Assembly (NCBI RefSeq): GCF_001422365.1
Contig: NZ_LMMT01000036.1
Location: forward strand, 3,823-67,822
Reading direction: 5' to 3'
From: Pseudorhodoferax sp. Leaf265
GTDB taxonomy: Bacteria > Pseudomonadota > Gammaproteobacteria > Burkholderiales > Burkholderiaceae_C
Length of the DNA stretch: 64,000 bases
The notes below the pieces were generated by a model. That model saw only the letters and a program-made list of their open reading frames with translations. It was not told the origin of the DNA and made no database searches. The position numbers and the translations under genes were made by a program. Positions 34,239 to 43,168 of this stretch are shown piece by piece (the stretch's first letter is position 1; each line of letters starts with the position of its first letter).

Positions 34239-35665
34239 ATGGAGACAATGTCAACCAATCACACCATCCCCGGCTACCGGCGCGTGACGCTGACCGTCGC
34301 GGCCGTGATGTTCATGCTGATGCTGGACAGCAGCATCCTGAACACCTCGCTGCCCTCCATCGCACGTGATCTCGGCGCCCAGCCGCTGGCGCTCAGCGCC
34401 ACCGTCACGGCCTACCTGCTGGCCAGCGCCGTGGTGCTGCCGCTGGCCTCCTGGCTGGCCGAACGCTACGGCATGCGCCGGCTGTTCCTCGTGGCCGTGG
34501 GCGTGTTCACGCTGGCCTCGCTGGTGTGCGGGCTGGCGCAGACGCCGGGCCAGCTCATCGCGGCGCGTGCGCTGCAAGGCCTGGGCGGCGGGCTGCTGCT
34601 GCCGCTCGGCCGCGCCATCGCACTGCGCGGTTCGCGCACCGAAGACCGCATCGCCATCACCGCGCTGCTGACCTGGCCCGTGCTGTTCGCACCCGTGCTG
34701 GGGCCGCCGCTGGGTGGGTTCATCACGACCTACTGGTCCTGGCACTGGAACTTCCTGCTCAACGTGCCGATCGGCCTGGTCGGCCTGTGGCTGGTGCGGC
34801 GCTGGGTGCCGGCCGATGCCGCGCCGGCGCCGCGGCCGCTGGACCGGCCCGGCGCCGTGGGTGCGATCGGCGGGCTGTGCCTGCTGATCACGGGGCTGGA
34901 GTCGGCCGCGCACGCGACCGATCCTGCGGCCTCGCGGCTGCCCGCGTTGCTGGCCACCCTGGCGGGGCTGGCGCTGCTGGCCTGGACGGCACGCCACCTG
35001 CGCCGCGCGCCGCACCCGCTCGTGAGCCTGGCGCCGTTCGGCTGGCGCAGCTTTTCCATCGCCTCGCTGGGCGGCACGCTGGCCTCGATGAGCATCCAGG
35101 CCACGCCCTTCCTGCTGCCGCTCTTGTTCCAGCTCGGCCTGGGCCACGACGCGGTGACGGCCGGCGCCATGCTGCTGCCCTACTTCCTGGGCAACCTGGC
35201 GCTCAAGTCGGTCACCACGCCCATCCTCAAGCGCTTCGGCTTTCGGCGCGTGCTGCTGGTGGCGGGCAGCCTGAGCGTGCTGGGCATCGCGGCGTTCGCG
35301 GCCGTCACGCCGCAGACCGGCTGGCCCGTGCTGGCCGCGCTGCTGGTGCTGGCCGGCTGTGCGCGCTCCATGCTGCTGACGGCCAACTCCACGCTCATGA
35401 TGATCGAGCTGCCCCACAGATGGGCGCCGGCTCCACGCTGTCGGCCATCACCATGCAGGTGGCCGCGGCCATGGGCGTGGCGGTCGCGGCACTGGCGCTG
35501 GCGCTGGCGGGCCAGATGCATGCGCAGGTCGGCGGCCAGGTGCTGCTGCAGGACTTCCACCTGGCCTTCCTGGCCGTGGCCGCGGTCGGCGCGCTCGCGC
35601 TGTGGCACTACCGGCAGGTGCCGGCGGACGTGGGCGCGGGCATGCTGGCCGGCAAGGCCGCCTGA
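34239..35665 (+). pseudogene. MFS transporter (EmrB/QacA type), interrupted by a one-base frameshift
   Basis: The first 390 codons read as a DHA2-type MFS exporter (MLDSSILNTSLPSIARDLGA; ARALQGLGGGLLLPLGRAIA; WSWHWNFLLNVPIGLVGLW). After ELP near 35411 the frame loses homology, while the frame one base away continues with QMGAGSTLSAITMQVAAAMG to a stop at 35665. The break is at CCCC (35412-35415); one more C would restore ELPPQMGAG. Total length would be about 476 aa. This is either a sequencing slip, phase variation in a C-run, or a recent pseudogene. ATG 34248 is an alternative start. The long read-through to 36620 is not coding. Confidence 0.8.
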
Positions 35666-35669
35666 GCCT

Positions 35670-36548
35670 TCAACGGCCAGACAGCGTAGGGTAGGTGAAG
35701 GCCAGCGCGTGCACGGCATTGACGGCGAAGTGCACCAGCACCGCCGGGCCGAGCCGGCCTGTCACGGTATAGGCCAGCGCCGCGCCCAGGCCCGTGAGGC
35801 CCGCCAGCAGGGCCATGCGCGGCCCGCCCGCCAGGTGCGCCAGGCCGAACAGCGCGGCCGACAGCAGCACGGCCAGCGCAGCGCGCCCCGCCGCGGGCCG
35901 TACCGCGGGCGCAGCGAAGCGGCCCGCCAGCGCGTCCTGCACGAGCAGGCGGAACAGCGCCTCCTCGGCCACACAGGTCAGCAGCAGGTTCACGGGCAGG
36001 AACCAGGCCAGCTGCAGGTTCCACTTGAGGTCCGGCCGCACCAGGCCCAGCCACCAGCCCAGGCCCAGCACCCCGCACAGCGTCGCCAGCGCGATGGCCG
36101 CTGTCGGCACCACCGCGCGCCGGCTGTCGCCTTGCGCTGCCGGCACCAGCAGCACCAGCAGCGCCAGCCCCACCGAGCCCTTGTCGAAGTTCAGGCGCTG
36201 CGTGAACGCCGGCGCCCCGGGCGACCAGCGCACGCCGTCCAGCAACACGGGGTTGTGAAAGCCCGGCACGCGGTGCAAGGCCAGTGCCGCGCACAGGCCT
36301 GCCAGCGCCAGCCAGAGCAGCAGGCGCAACGCACGGTTCTGCGCGTGCGCCGCCGCGGTGGCCAGCACAAACAGCGCTGCCAGCGCGGCAAGTGCCGGCG
36401 GGCGCAGCAGGCCGTGGTGCCAGGCCAGGGCCACGGCAATGCCGTACAGCAGCGCCCAGGGCGGCACATGGCCCGGCCAGCCGCGCTGCGGCTGCGGCCA
36501 CCAGGCCACGGCGATGGCGAGCAGCAAAAGAACGAAGGAGGTGTGCAC
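35670..36548 (-). CDS. CPBP-family intramembrane metalloprotease
   Basis: 292-residue membrane protein with about eight helices. The CPBP (CAAX protease and bacteriocin-processing) motifs are in order: VAEEALFRLL (EExxxR, about residue 195), LFGLAHLAGG (FxxxH) and VLVHFAVNAVHAL (HxxxN/B). Members cleave prenylated or small membrane peptides. The GTG at 36548 begins 29 bases after the fdhD stop on the same strand. The broken MFS gene ends convergently five bases away. The substrate is unknown. Confidence 0.88.
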   Translation of the reverse strand: MHTSFVLLLLAIAVAWWPQPQRGWPGHVPPWALLYGIAVALAWHHGLLRPPALAALAALFVLATAAAHAQNRALRLLLWLALAGLCAALALHRVPGFHNPVLLDGVRWSPGAPAFTQRLNFDKGSVGLALLVLLVPAAQGDSRRAVVPTAAIALATLCGVLGLGWWLGLVRPDLKWNLQLAWFLPVNLLLTCVAEEALFRLLVQDALAGRFAAPAVRPAAGRAALAVLLSAALFGLAHLAGGPRMALLAGLTGLGAALAYTVTGRLGPAVLVHFAVNAVHALAFTYPTLSGR

Positions 36549-36577
36549 GGCCTATGCCGCGCGCCGGCAGCGCACCA

Positions 36578-37408
36578 TCAGGCCGCGGCCGGCCAGAGCA
36601 CGCGTTCGGGGTGCGTGTAGACGCTGAGCCTGTCGCCGCGCGCGAAGCCGACCAGTGCCAGATTCGCATCCGCCGCGTGGTCGATCGCCAGGCCCGTGAC
36701 GCCCGAGACCGCCGCCAGCAATGCGCTGCCCGCACGCACGGTCTTGCCCACCATCTCGTAGCTCGCGCGGCTGGTCACGACGACGAAGCCGTCCTGTGCT
36801 GGCCGGTTCGCCGCCAGCAGCGCGCCGACCAGCTTGTCCAGCGCGTTGTGCCGGCCCACGTCCTCGCGCACCAGCAGCAGGCGGCCCTGCGCATCGGCGA
36901 AGCCGGCTGCATGTGTGGCGCCGCTCGCATCGCGCAGCGGCTGGCGCAGGTCCAGGGCCCGCACGGCCTGCGACACGGCGGCGGCTTCGAAGCGGGCCGC
37001 GCTCTGCAGCGGCGCGGGCCGCTGCACGGCCTGCGGCAGGCTCTCGGCGCCGCACAGGCCGCAACCGGTGCGGCCGGCCAGGCTGCGGCGCTTGTCCTTG
37101 AGCCGCGCGAAGCAGCCGGAGGCGATCTGCAGCTGGACCGTGAGCCCGCCGCAGCCCTCCACGAGTTCGATCTCGCGCACGTCGGCACGGCTGTCGACGA
37201 TGCCTTCGGTCAGCGAGAAGCCGAGCGCGAAGTCCTCCAGGTCCAGCGGCGTGGCCAGCATCACGGCGTGCGAGATGCCGTTGTATTCGAGCGCGACCGG
37301 CACTTCCTCGGCCACGCCATCGGCGCCCGGCGCACCGGGGCCGCGCTGCACCACCACGCGGCGCGTGCCGGCGGGAAGGCAGATGCCGGCGTCCTGCTGC
37401 GTGGCCAC
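36578..37408 (-). CDS. fdhD: Formate dehydrogenase accessory sulfurtransferase
   Basis: 276-residue FdhD, which passes sulfur from IscS to the molybdenum cofactor of formate dehydrogenase. The essential Cys pair is in GRTGCGLCGAE (about residue 115). LVREDVGRHNALDKLVG and TSRASYEMVGKTVRAG are family blocks. The start is GTG 37408 with AGGA six bases upstream. It follows apbC by 27 bases. No formate dehydrogenase subunit gene is in the window. Confidence 0.95.
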   Translation of the reverse strand: MATQQDAGICLPAGTRRVVVQRGPGAPGADGVAEEVPVALEYNGISHAVMLATPLDLEDFALGFSLTEGIVDSRADVREIELVEGCGGLTVQLQIASGCFARLKDKRRSLAGRTGCGLCGAESLPQAVQRPAPLQSAARFEAAAVSQAVRALDLRQPLRDASGATHAAGFADAQGRLLLVREDVGRHNALDKLVGALLAANRPAQDGFVVVTSRASYEMVGKTVRAGSALLAAVSGVTGLAIDHAADANLALVGFARGDRLSVYTHPERVLWPAAA

Positions 37409-37435
37409 GGGGTCCTGCTCCTCGCGCGTGCGGCC

Positions 37436-38527
37436 TCAGGTGTCCTTGGACACCTTGATGGTCGGGAACTTGGACGAGAAGTCCTTGTTCTTCTGCGCGA
37501 TGGCCACCGCCACCTGGCGCGCCACGGCCTTGTAGATGCCGGCCAGCTCGCCATCGGGCTCGGCCACCACGGTGGGCGTGCCGCTGTCGGCCTGCTCGCG
37601 GATGGCCCGCGCCAGCGGCAGTGCGCCCAGGTAGTCCATCTTGTACTCGGCCGCCATCTTCTTGCCGCCGTCGGCGCCGAAGATGTGCTCCTGGTGGCCA
37701 CAGTTGCTGCAGACGTGCACGGCCATGTTCTCCACCAGGCCCAGGATGGGCACGCCCACCTTCTCGAACATCTTGACGGCCTTCTTGGCGTCGATCAGCG
37801 CGATGTCCTGCGGCGTGGTGACGATCACCGCACCGGTCATGGGCACACGCTGGCTCAGCGTGAGCTGGATGTCGCCAGTGCCGGGCGGCAGGTCGACGAT
37901 GAGGTAGTCCAGGTCGGTCCAGTTGGTCTGGCGCAGCATCTGCTCCAGCGCCTGCGTGGCCATCGGACCGCGCCAGATCATGGCCTGGTCCTGGTCGACC
38001 AGGAGGCCGATGGACATGACCTGCACGCCGTGGCCCGGCAGGGGCTCCATGGTCTTGCCGTCCAGGCTCTCGGGCCGGCCCGACAGGCCCATCATCATGG
38101 CCTGGCTGGGGCCGTAGATGTCGGCGTCCAGCAGGCCCACGCGGGCGCCCTCGGCGGCCAGCGCCAGCGCCAGGTTGGCCGAAGTGGTGCTCTTGCCCAC
38201 GCCGCCCTTGCCCGAGGCCACGGCCACGATGTTCTTCACGCCCGGCAGCAGCTGCACGCCGCGCTGCACGGCATGCGCGGTGATCTTGCTGGCGATGTTG
38301 ACGGACACGTTGTCCACGCCCGGCACGCTGCGGGCCGCGGCCACCAGCGCGCTGCGCAGCGCGGGGATCTGGCTCTTGGCCGGGTAGCCGAGCTCCACGT
38401 CGAAGGCCACCTCGCCGCCTTGCACGCTGAGGTTGCGCAGCAGCTTGGTGGACACGAAGTCCTTGCCGGTGTTCGGATCGACCACCTGCTTGAGCGCGTC
38501 GGTCAGCGCCTGTTCCGTCACTGGCAT
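37436..38527 (-). CDS. apbC: Iron-sulfur cluster carrier protein ApbC/Mrp
   Basis: 363-residue Mrp/NBP35 ATPase that binds and transfers Fe-S clusters. An N-terminal DUF59 domain (about 1-80: ALTDALKQVVDPNTGKDFV) precedes the P-loop ASGKGGVGKST (about 105). The cluster-binding Cys pair is in VHVCSNCGHQEHIFG. ATG 38527 is chosen because GGAG lies 11 bases upstream. The GTG at 38539 also in frame would overlap that GGAG and is unlikely. It is divergent from metG. Confidence 0.95.
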   Translation of the reverse strand: MPVTEQALTDALKQVVDPNTGKDFVSTKLLRNLSVQGGEVAFDVELGYPAKSQIPALRSALVAAARSVPGVDNVSVNIASKITAHAVQRGVQLLPGVKNIVAVASGKGGVGKSTTSANLALALAAEGARVGLLDADIYGPSQAMMMGLSGRPESLDGKTMEPLPGHGVQVMSIGLLVDQDQAMIWRGPMATQALEQMLRQTNWTDLDYLIVDLPPGTGDIQLTLSQRVPMTGAVIVTTPQDIALIDAKKAVKMFEKVGVPILGLVENMAVHVCSNCGHQEHIFGADGGKKMAAEYKMDYLGALPLARAIREQADSGTPTVVAEPDGELAGIYKAVARQVAVAIAQKNKDFSSKFPTIKVSKDT

Positions 38528-38591
38528 CTTGGCATTCACTCCTTTGGGGGCGCAAAGTGTACCGAGCCGGGTGCGCGGCGCAGCGCACTCC

Positions 38592-38597
38592 TAAAAT
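38592..38597 (+). promoter_or_regulatory. metG: -10 box (TAAAAT) of metG
   Basis: TAAAAT within CTCCTAAAATACCCG, 66 bases before the metG ATG. It is in the 135-bp divergent gap with apbC. No -35 box is evident. Confidence 0.5.
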
Positions 38598-38662
38598 ACC
38601 CGTCCCTTGCGCGCCGGCCGGCGCGCAACGCCACCGCCCTTTCCTGAAAGCGCCCCTTCCAG

Positions 38663-40732
38663 ATGTCCGCCCCGCGCAAGATCTTCGCCACCACCGCGCT
38701 GCCGTATGCCAACGGCAACTTCCACATCGGCCACATCATGGAGTACATCCAGGCCGACATCTGGGTGCGGTTCCAGCGCATGCGGGGCGCACAGGTGAAC
38801 TTCGTGGGCGCCGACGACGCGCACGGCGCGCCCATCATGATCGCGGCCGAGAAGGCCGGCAAGACGCCCCAGCAGTTCGTGGCCGACATCGCCGCGGGCC
38901 GCAAGCAGTACCTGGACGGCTTCCATGTCGCCTTCGACAACTGGAGCCACACCGACAGCGCCGAGAACCATGCGCTGTGCGCAGACATCTACCGCGCGCT
39001 GCGCGCGGCCGGCCTGATCGCGCAAAAGAGCGTGGAGCAGTTCTTCGACCCCGAGAAGAACATGTTCCTGCCCGACCGCTTCATCAAGGGCGAATGCCCC
39101 AACTGCGGTGCCAAGGACCAGTACGGCGACAACTGCGAGGTGTGCAGCGCCGTCTACACGCCCACCGACCTCAAGAACCCGTATTCGGCACTGAGCGGCG
39201 CCAAGCCCGAGCTGCGCACCAGCGAGCATTTCTTCTTCAGCCTGTCCGACCCACGCTGCGCCGAGTACCTGCAGGGCTGGATCACCGAGAGCGGCCTGCA
39301 GAGCGAAGTGGCGAACAAGGTGCGCGAGTGGTTCACGGTGCGCAAGAACCCCGACGGCAGCACCAGCGAAGGCCTGGCGGACTGGGACATCTCGCGTGAG
39401 GCGCCCTACTTCGGCATCGAGATCCCCGATGCGCCGGGCAAGTACTTCTACGTGTGGTTCGACGCACCCATCGGCTACCTGGCTTCGCTGAAGAATTTGC
39501 TCAACCAGCGCGGCCAGGACTTCGATGCCTACATGGCCGACCCGGCGCTGGAGCAGTACCACTTCATCGGCAAGGACATCGTCACCTTCCACACGCTGTT
39601 CTGGCCCGCCGTGCTGCACTTCGCTGGCCGCAAGGTGCCCAACAACGTGTTCGTGCACGGCTTTTTGACCGTCAACAACGGCGAGAAGATGAGCAAGAGC
39701 CGCGGCACCGGCCTGGACCCGCTCAAGTACCTGAGCCTGGGCATGAACGCCGAATGGCTGCGCTACTACATCGCCGCCAAGCTCAACGGCCGCAACGAGG
39801 ACATCGACTTCAACCGCGACGACTTCCTGGCGCGCGTGAACGCCGACCTGATCGGCAAGTTCGTCAACATTGCCTCGCGCGCGGCCGGCTTCATCGCCAA
39901 GCGCTTCGCCGGCCAGCTCGGCGCGCCAGGTGCCGATGGGCAGGCCCTGCTGGCAACGCTGCAGGGCGAGGCCGAGGGCATCGCCGATGCCTTCGAGCGC
40001 CGCGACACCGCACGCGCGCTGCGCGAGATCATGCTGCTGGCCGACCGCGTGAACGAGTACGTGGACGCGAACAAGCCCTGGGAACTCGCCAAGCAAGAGG
40101 GCGCGGATGCGCGGCTACAGGATGTCTGCAGCACCTGCATCGAGGCCTTCCGGCTGCTGGCCCTGTACTTGAAGCCCGTGCTGCCGGCGCTGGCGGCGCA
40201 GGTCGAGGCCTTCCTCAAGGTGGAGCCGCTGCAGTGGTCCGACGCCGACCGGCTGCTGGGCGCGGGCCATGCCATCGGCGCGTACCAGCACCTCATGCAA
40301 CGCGTGGACATCAAGCAGCTCGACGCGCTGTTCGAGCCGCCGGCGGCCCCCGAGCCCGAGAAGCTGCTGCCCGGTGGCGAGGAGATCGCCGGAACCATCA
40401 GCATCGACGACTTCGCCAAGATCGACCTGCGCATCGCCCAGATCGTGGCCTGCGAGAAGGTCGAAGGCTCGACCAAGCTGCTGCGCCTGACGCTGGACGC
40501 CGGCGAAGGCCGCACGCGCAATGTGTTCAGCGGCATTGCCAGCGCCTACCAGCCCGAGCAGTTGGTCGGCAAGCTGACCGTGATGGTCGCCAACCTCGCA
40601 CCGCGCAAGATGAAGTTCGGCGTCAGCGAAGGCATGGTGCTGGCCGCCAGCCACGCCGACGAGAAGGCCCAGCCCGGCATCCACGTGCTGGAGCCCTGGC
40701 CCGGCGCCCAGCCCGGCATGCGGGTGCGCTGA
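38663..40732 (+). CDS. metG: Methionyl-tRNA synthetase
   Basis: 689-residue class I synthetase charging tRNA-Met. HIGH motif FHIGH is at about residue 21, KMSKS ([12 protein letters not shown]) at about 345. The zinc knuckle [17 protein letters not shown] (about 145) marks the four-Cys form. A C-terminal Trbp111-like tRNA-binding domain (about 585-689: [20 protein letters not shown]) is present. ATG 38663 gives the family N-terminus. The tiny lipoprotein gene starts within its stop. Confidence 0.98.
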   Translation: MSAPRKIFATTALPYANGNFHIGHIMEYIQADIWVRFQRMRGAQVNFVGADDAHGAPIMIAAEKAGKTPQQFVADIAAGRKQYLDGFHVAFDNWSHTDSAENHALCADIYRALRAAGLIAQKSVEQFFDPEKNMFLPDRFIKGECPNCGAKDQYGDNCEVCSAVYTPTDLKNPYSALSGAKPELRTSEHFFFSLSDPRCAEYLQGWITESGLQSEVANKVREWFTVRKNPDGSTSEGLADWDISREAPYFGIEIPDAPGKYFYVWFDAPIGYLASLKNLLNQRGQDFDAYMADPALEQYHFIGKDIVTFHTLFWPAVLHFAGRKVPNNVFVHGFLTVNNGEKMSKSRGTGLDPLKYLSLGMNAEWLRYYIAAKLNGRNEDIDFNRDDFLARVNADLIGKFVNIASRAAGFIAKRFAGQLGAPGADGQALLATLQGEAEGIADAFERRDTARALREIMLLADRVNEYVDANKPWELAKQEGADARLQDVCSTCIEAFRLLALYLKPVLPALAAQVEAFLKVEPLQWSDADRLLGAGHAIGAYQHLMQRVDIKQLDALFEPPAAPEPEKLLPGGEEIAGTISIDDFAKIDLRIAQIVACEKVEGSTKLLRLTLDAGEGRTRNVFSGIASAYQPEQLVGKLTVMVANLAPRKMKFGVSEGMVLAASHADEKAQPGIHVLEPWPGAQPGMRVR

Positions 40733-40932
40733 TGCGGCACGCGGCCGCCCTGCTCGCCGCCCTGGCCTGCATGGCGATGGGCGGCTGCGCGGTGGTGACG
40801 GTGGCGGGTGCGGTCGTGAGCGTGGGGGCCACGGCCGTGGGCGTCGCGGCGGACGTGGCCGTGGGCGCCGTGAAGGTCACCGGCAAGGCCGTGGGCGCCG
40901 CCGTGGACGTGGTGACACCCGACAACGAATAG
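40732..40932 (+). CDS. Small glycine/valine-rich lipoprotein
   Basis: 66-residue predicted lipoprotein. The signal peptide [19 protein letters not shown] ends in a lipobox-like Cys, followed by alternating Val/Ala/Gly with GAVVSVGATAVGVAA repeats and an acidic tail DVVTPDNE. The start ATG overlaps the metG TGA (TGATG), so it is translationally coupled to metG. Similar short proteins are seen as NF012200-type small lipoproteins in related genera; the role is unknown. Confidence 0.7.
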   Translation: MRHAAALLAALACMAMGGCAVVTVAGAVVSVGATAVGVAADVAVGAVKVTGKAVGAAVDVVTPDNE

Positions 40933-40941
40933 CGCCGCCGC

Positions 40942-41586
40942 TCAGTGCGCGCGGTGGGCGCAGGCGCCCATGATCAGCTCGGCCAGCACCTCCAGGCTGC
41001 CCACCTTCTCGGCCGCATCGACCGTGAACAACTCCTGCACCGCCGCGCCGCGCAGCGAGGAGAAGACCACCGAGGCCACGCCCTGCGGATGGGGATGGGT
41101 TTTCAGCTCGGGGAAGGTGGCGAAGAACTGCGTGTAGAACCCGCGGTCCACCTCCTCGCGGTAGTTCTCGATGCGCGCGAACAGCGACGGAATCGCCTTG
41201 CAGCCGAAGAACAGGCTCCAGGCCGTCTGGTAGTTCGGCGCACCGAAGATGTGCTGCCAGGCGCGCTGGACGAACTGCGGCGCGCGCTGCTCCAGCGGCA
41301 GTGCCGGGTCCGGCCAGACCCCGCCCTGGTCGCCCAACGGCGCCATGACCTCGGCCACCAGCCGCTCCATCAGCACGTCACGGCTCTCGAAGTGGTGCTG
41401 CAGCGCACCCATGCTGACCTCGGCGCGGCGTGCGATCGCCTGCAGCGTGGCGCTCTTGAAACCCTCCTCGCGCAGCAGCGTCAGCGCCGCTTCGATGATC
41501 TTGCGCCGGGTCGCTTCCACGCGCTCGCTCTGCGGCGTGCGGACGCGGGCTTCGTCGGAGGGCGTGGAGCTGCGGCGAACGGTCAT
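40942..41586 (-). CDS. TetR-family transcriptional regulator
   Basis: 214-residue regulator with a TetR helix-turn-helix at about 25-70 (RKIIEAALTLLREEGFKSAT, then LQAIARRAEVSMGALQHHFE). The C-terminal ligand domain is not assignable. ATG 41586 fits the family. It diverges from the aromatic amino-acid operon starting at 41747 and most likely represses it, responding to a pathway metabolite. The shared 160-bp intergenic region has repeated A/T-rich boxes. Confidence 0.9.
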   Translation of the reverse strand: MTVRRSSTPSDEARVRTPQSERVEATRRKIIEAALTLLREEGFKSATLQAIARRAEVSMGALQHHFESRDVLMERLVAEVMAPLGDQGGVWPDPALPLEQRAPQFVQRAWQHIFGAPNYQTAWSLFFGCKAIPSLFARIENYREEVDRGFYTQFFATFPELKTHPHPQGVASVVFSSLRGAAVQELFTVDAAEKVGSLEVLAELIMGACAHRAH

Positions 41587-41591
41587 TCACA

Positions 41592-41696
41592 AATAATAAA
41601 TTGATATGGCCGGACGCCCGCCGCGCTGGCCGCTTTAACTTTTTCCCCGCCACCTGTCCATAGGGTCATACACTAAACAATAATAATTTATTGATA
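41592..41696. promoter_or_regulatory. A/T-rich repeated boxes between TetR gene and amino-acid oxidase operon
   Basis: Two similar direct copies, AATAATAAATTGATA (41592-41606) and AATAATAATTTATTGATA (41679-41696), lie at the two ends of the divergent gap. The second contains an inverted repeat CAATAA-TAAT-TTATTG (41678-41693). Such A/T words stand out strongly in this genome. They are candidate TetR operators overlapping both promoters. Confidence 0.5.
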
Positions 41697-41746
41697 CTGC
41701 ACAATTTCCGCACCGGCCCACAAGGCCCACCCTGCGGAGTTCAGCC

Positions 41747-43075
41747 TTGCCCCACGACATCGACCGCCTGCCGACCGACGACAACACCAACGGCTGGAGC
41801 GCATTGCTTGGCCCGCGCCAGCCGCGCGCGCCGCTGCAGCAGGATCTGTCGGTGGACTTCCTGGTCATCGGCGCCGGCTATGCCGGCCTGGCCGCTGCCC
41901 GCCAACTGGCGGCCCAGGAACCCCATGCCAGCATCGCCGTGGTCGATGCCAGTGTGGTCGGCGAGAACGCCTCGGGCCGCAACTCGGGCTTCGCCATCGA
42001 CCTGCCGCACAGCTCCGCGCCATCCGACGCCGATGTTGAAGCCGGCCGGCGCGTCATCCGGGTCAACCGCTTCGCGGTGGACGCGCTGGAAAGCCTCGTG
42101 GCCGAACACCGCATCCAGTGCGACTGGGCCCGGCGCGGCCGCTACCACGTGGCGGTGACGGACGCGGTGGCCGAGAGCGCGCTGCAGCCCTATGTCCGCA
42201 ACCTGCAGGCCTGGGACGAGCCCTATGCCTACCTGGACCGAGACGCGCTGCGCAAGCGCCTGGGCACCAGCTACTACGCGGCGGCGGTCTACACCCCGGG
42301 CACCCGGCTGTTGAACCCCGCCGCACTGGTGCGGGGCCTGGCCGACAGCCTGCCCGCGCAGGTGCAGCTGTTCGAGAACACGCCGGTGGTCGAGGTCGAG
42401 CTCAAGGGTGCGAACCCACACGTGCGCACGGCCCAGGGCCGCCGCATCCGCGCCGGCCGCGTGGTCCTGACCGTCAACGCCTACTCGCAATCCTTCGGCG
42501 TGTTCCGTGAACGCCAGGTACCGGTGCTGCTGTTCGCCAGCCTCACGCACCGGCTGGCTCCCGCGCAGCTGGCCCGGCTGGGGTCCGAACCGGTCTGGGG
42601 CGTGACGCCTGCGCACGGCGTGGCCGGCTCCACCGTGCGGCTGACCGCCGACGGACGGTTGATGATCCGCCAGGGCTTCGAATACTCGCCCGAACTGCGC
42701 ACCGACGACGCGCGCCGCGCCGAGGCCCGCGCGATGAACCTGGAGCTGCTGCGCCGCCGCTTCCCGCAGTTGGGCGCCATCGAACTGGAGCATTTCTGGA
42801 TGGGCTGGCTGGCCGTCTCGCACAACCACGCGCCGGCGTTCGACCAGATCGGCCCGCAGGCCTGGGCCGCCTCCTGCTGCAACGGCTCTGGCATCGTGCG
42901 GCACACGGCCGCCGGCATGCTGATCGCCGACCACGCCCTGGGCCACAAGAACACGCTGATCGACGACTTCCTGGTGCAGGGCACGGCCAACTACATCCCG
43001 CCGCGCCCGGTGCGCGACGTCGGCGTGGGCCTGACCCTGGCCTGGGACATGTGGCGCGGCAAGGCCGAGCAATAG
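41747..43075 (+). CDS. FAD-dependent amino-acid oxidase-like protein (DAO family)
   Basis: 442-residue flavoprotein of the DAO/glycine oxidase family. The dinucleotide loop is FLVIGAGYAGLAAARQLA (about 38-55), and the FAD motif ASGRNSGFAIDLPHS follows near residue 78. The C-terminal FAD-contacting segment is CCNGSGIVRHTAAGMLIAD. The likely reaction is oxidation of an amino acid to an imine, since RidA is encoded two genes downstream. The start is TTG 41747 with GGAG eight bases upstream. First gene of the operon divergent from TetR. Confidence 0.88.
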   Translation: MPHDIDRLPTDDNTNGWSALLGPRQPRAPLQQDLSVDFLVIGAGYAGLAAARQLAAQEPHASIAVVDASVVGENASGRNSGFAIDLPHSSAPSDADVEAGRRVIRVNRFAVDALESLVAEHRIQCDWARRGRYHVAVTDAVAESALQPYVRNLQAWDEPYAYLDRDALRKRLGTSYYAAAVYTPGTRLLNPAALVRGLADSLPAQVQLFENTPVVEVELKGANPHVRTAQGRRIRAGRVVLTVNAYSQSFGVFRERQVPVLLFASLTHRLAPAQLARLGSEPVWGVTPAHGVAGSTVRLTADGRLMIRQGFEYSPELRTDDARRAEARAMNLELLRRRFPQLGAIELEHFWMGWLAVSHNHAPAFDQIGPQAWAASCCNGSGIVRHTAAGMLIADHALGHKNTLIDDFLVQGTANYIPPRPVRDVGVGLTLAWDMWRGKAEQ

Positions 43076-43168
43076 GCCCTTCGCCCCCGCCATCCCCCGA
43101 CATCCCCGAGATTCCCAAGGCGGCCACGAGCCGCCGCCCCCCCCACCTTGACCCGAGGAGACATTCCC

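Noticed and set aside
34239-36620. 793-aa reading of the MFS gene
   Set aside because: After 35417 the sequence is Arg/Gln-rich shadow antisense to the CPBP gene. MFS homology continues in the neighbouring frame to 35665.
37436-38539. GTG start for apbC at 38539
   Set aside because: The Shine-Dalgarno GGAG overlaps that codon. ATG 38527 has correct spacing.
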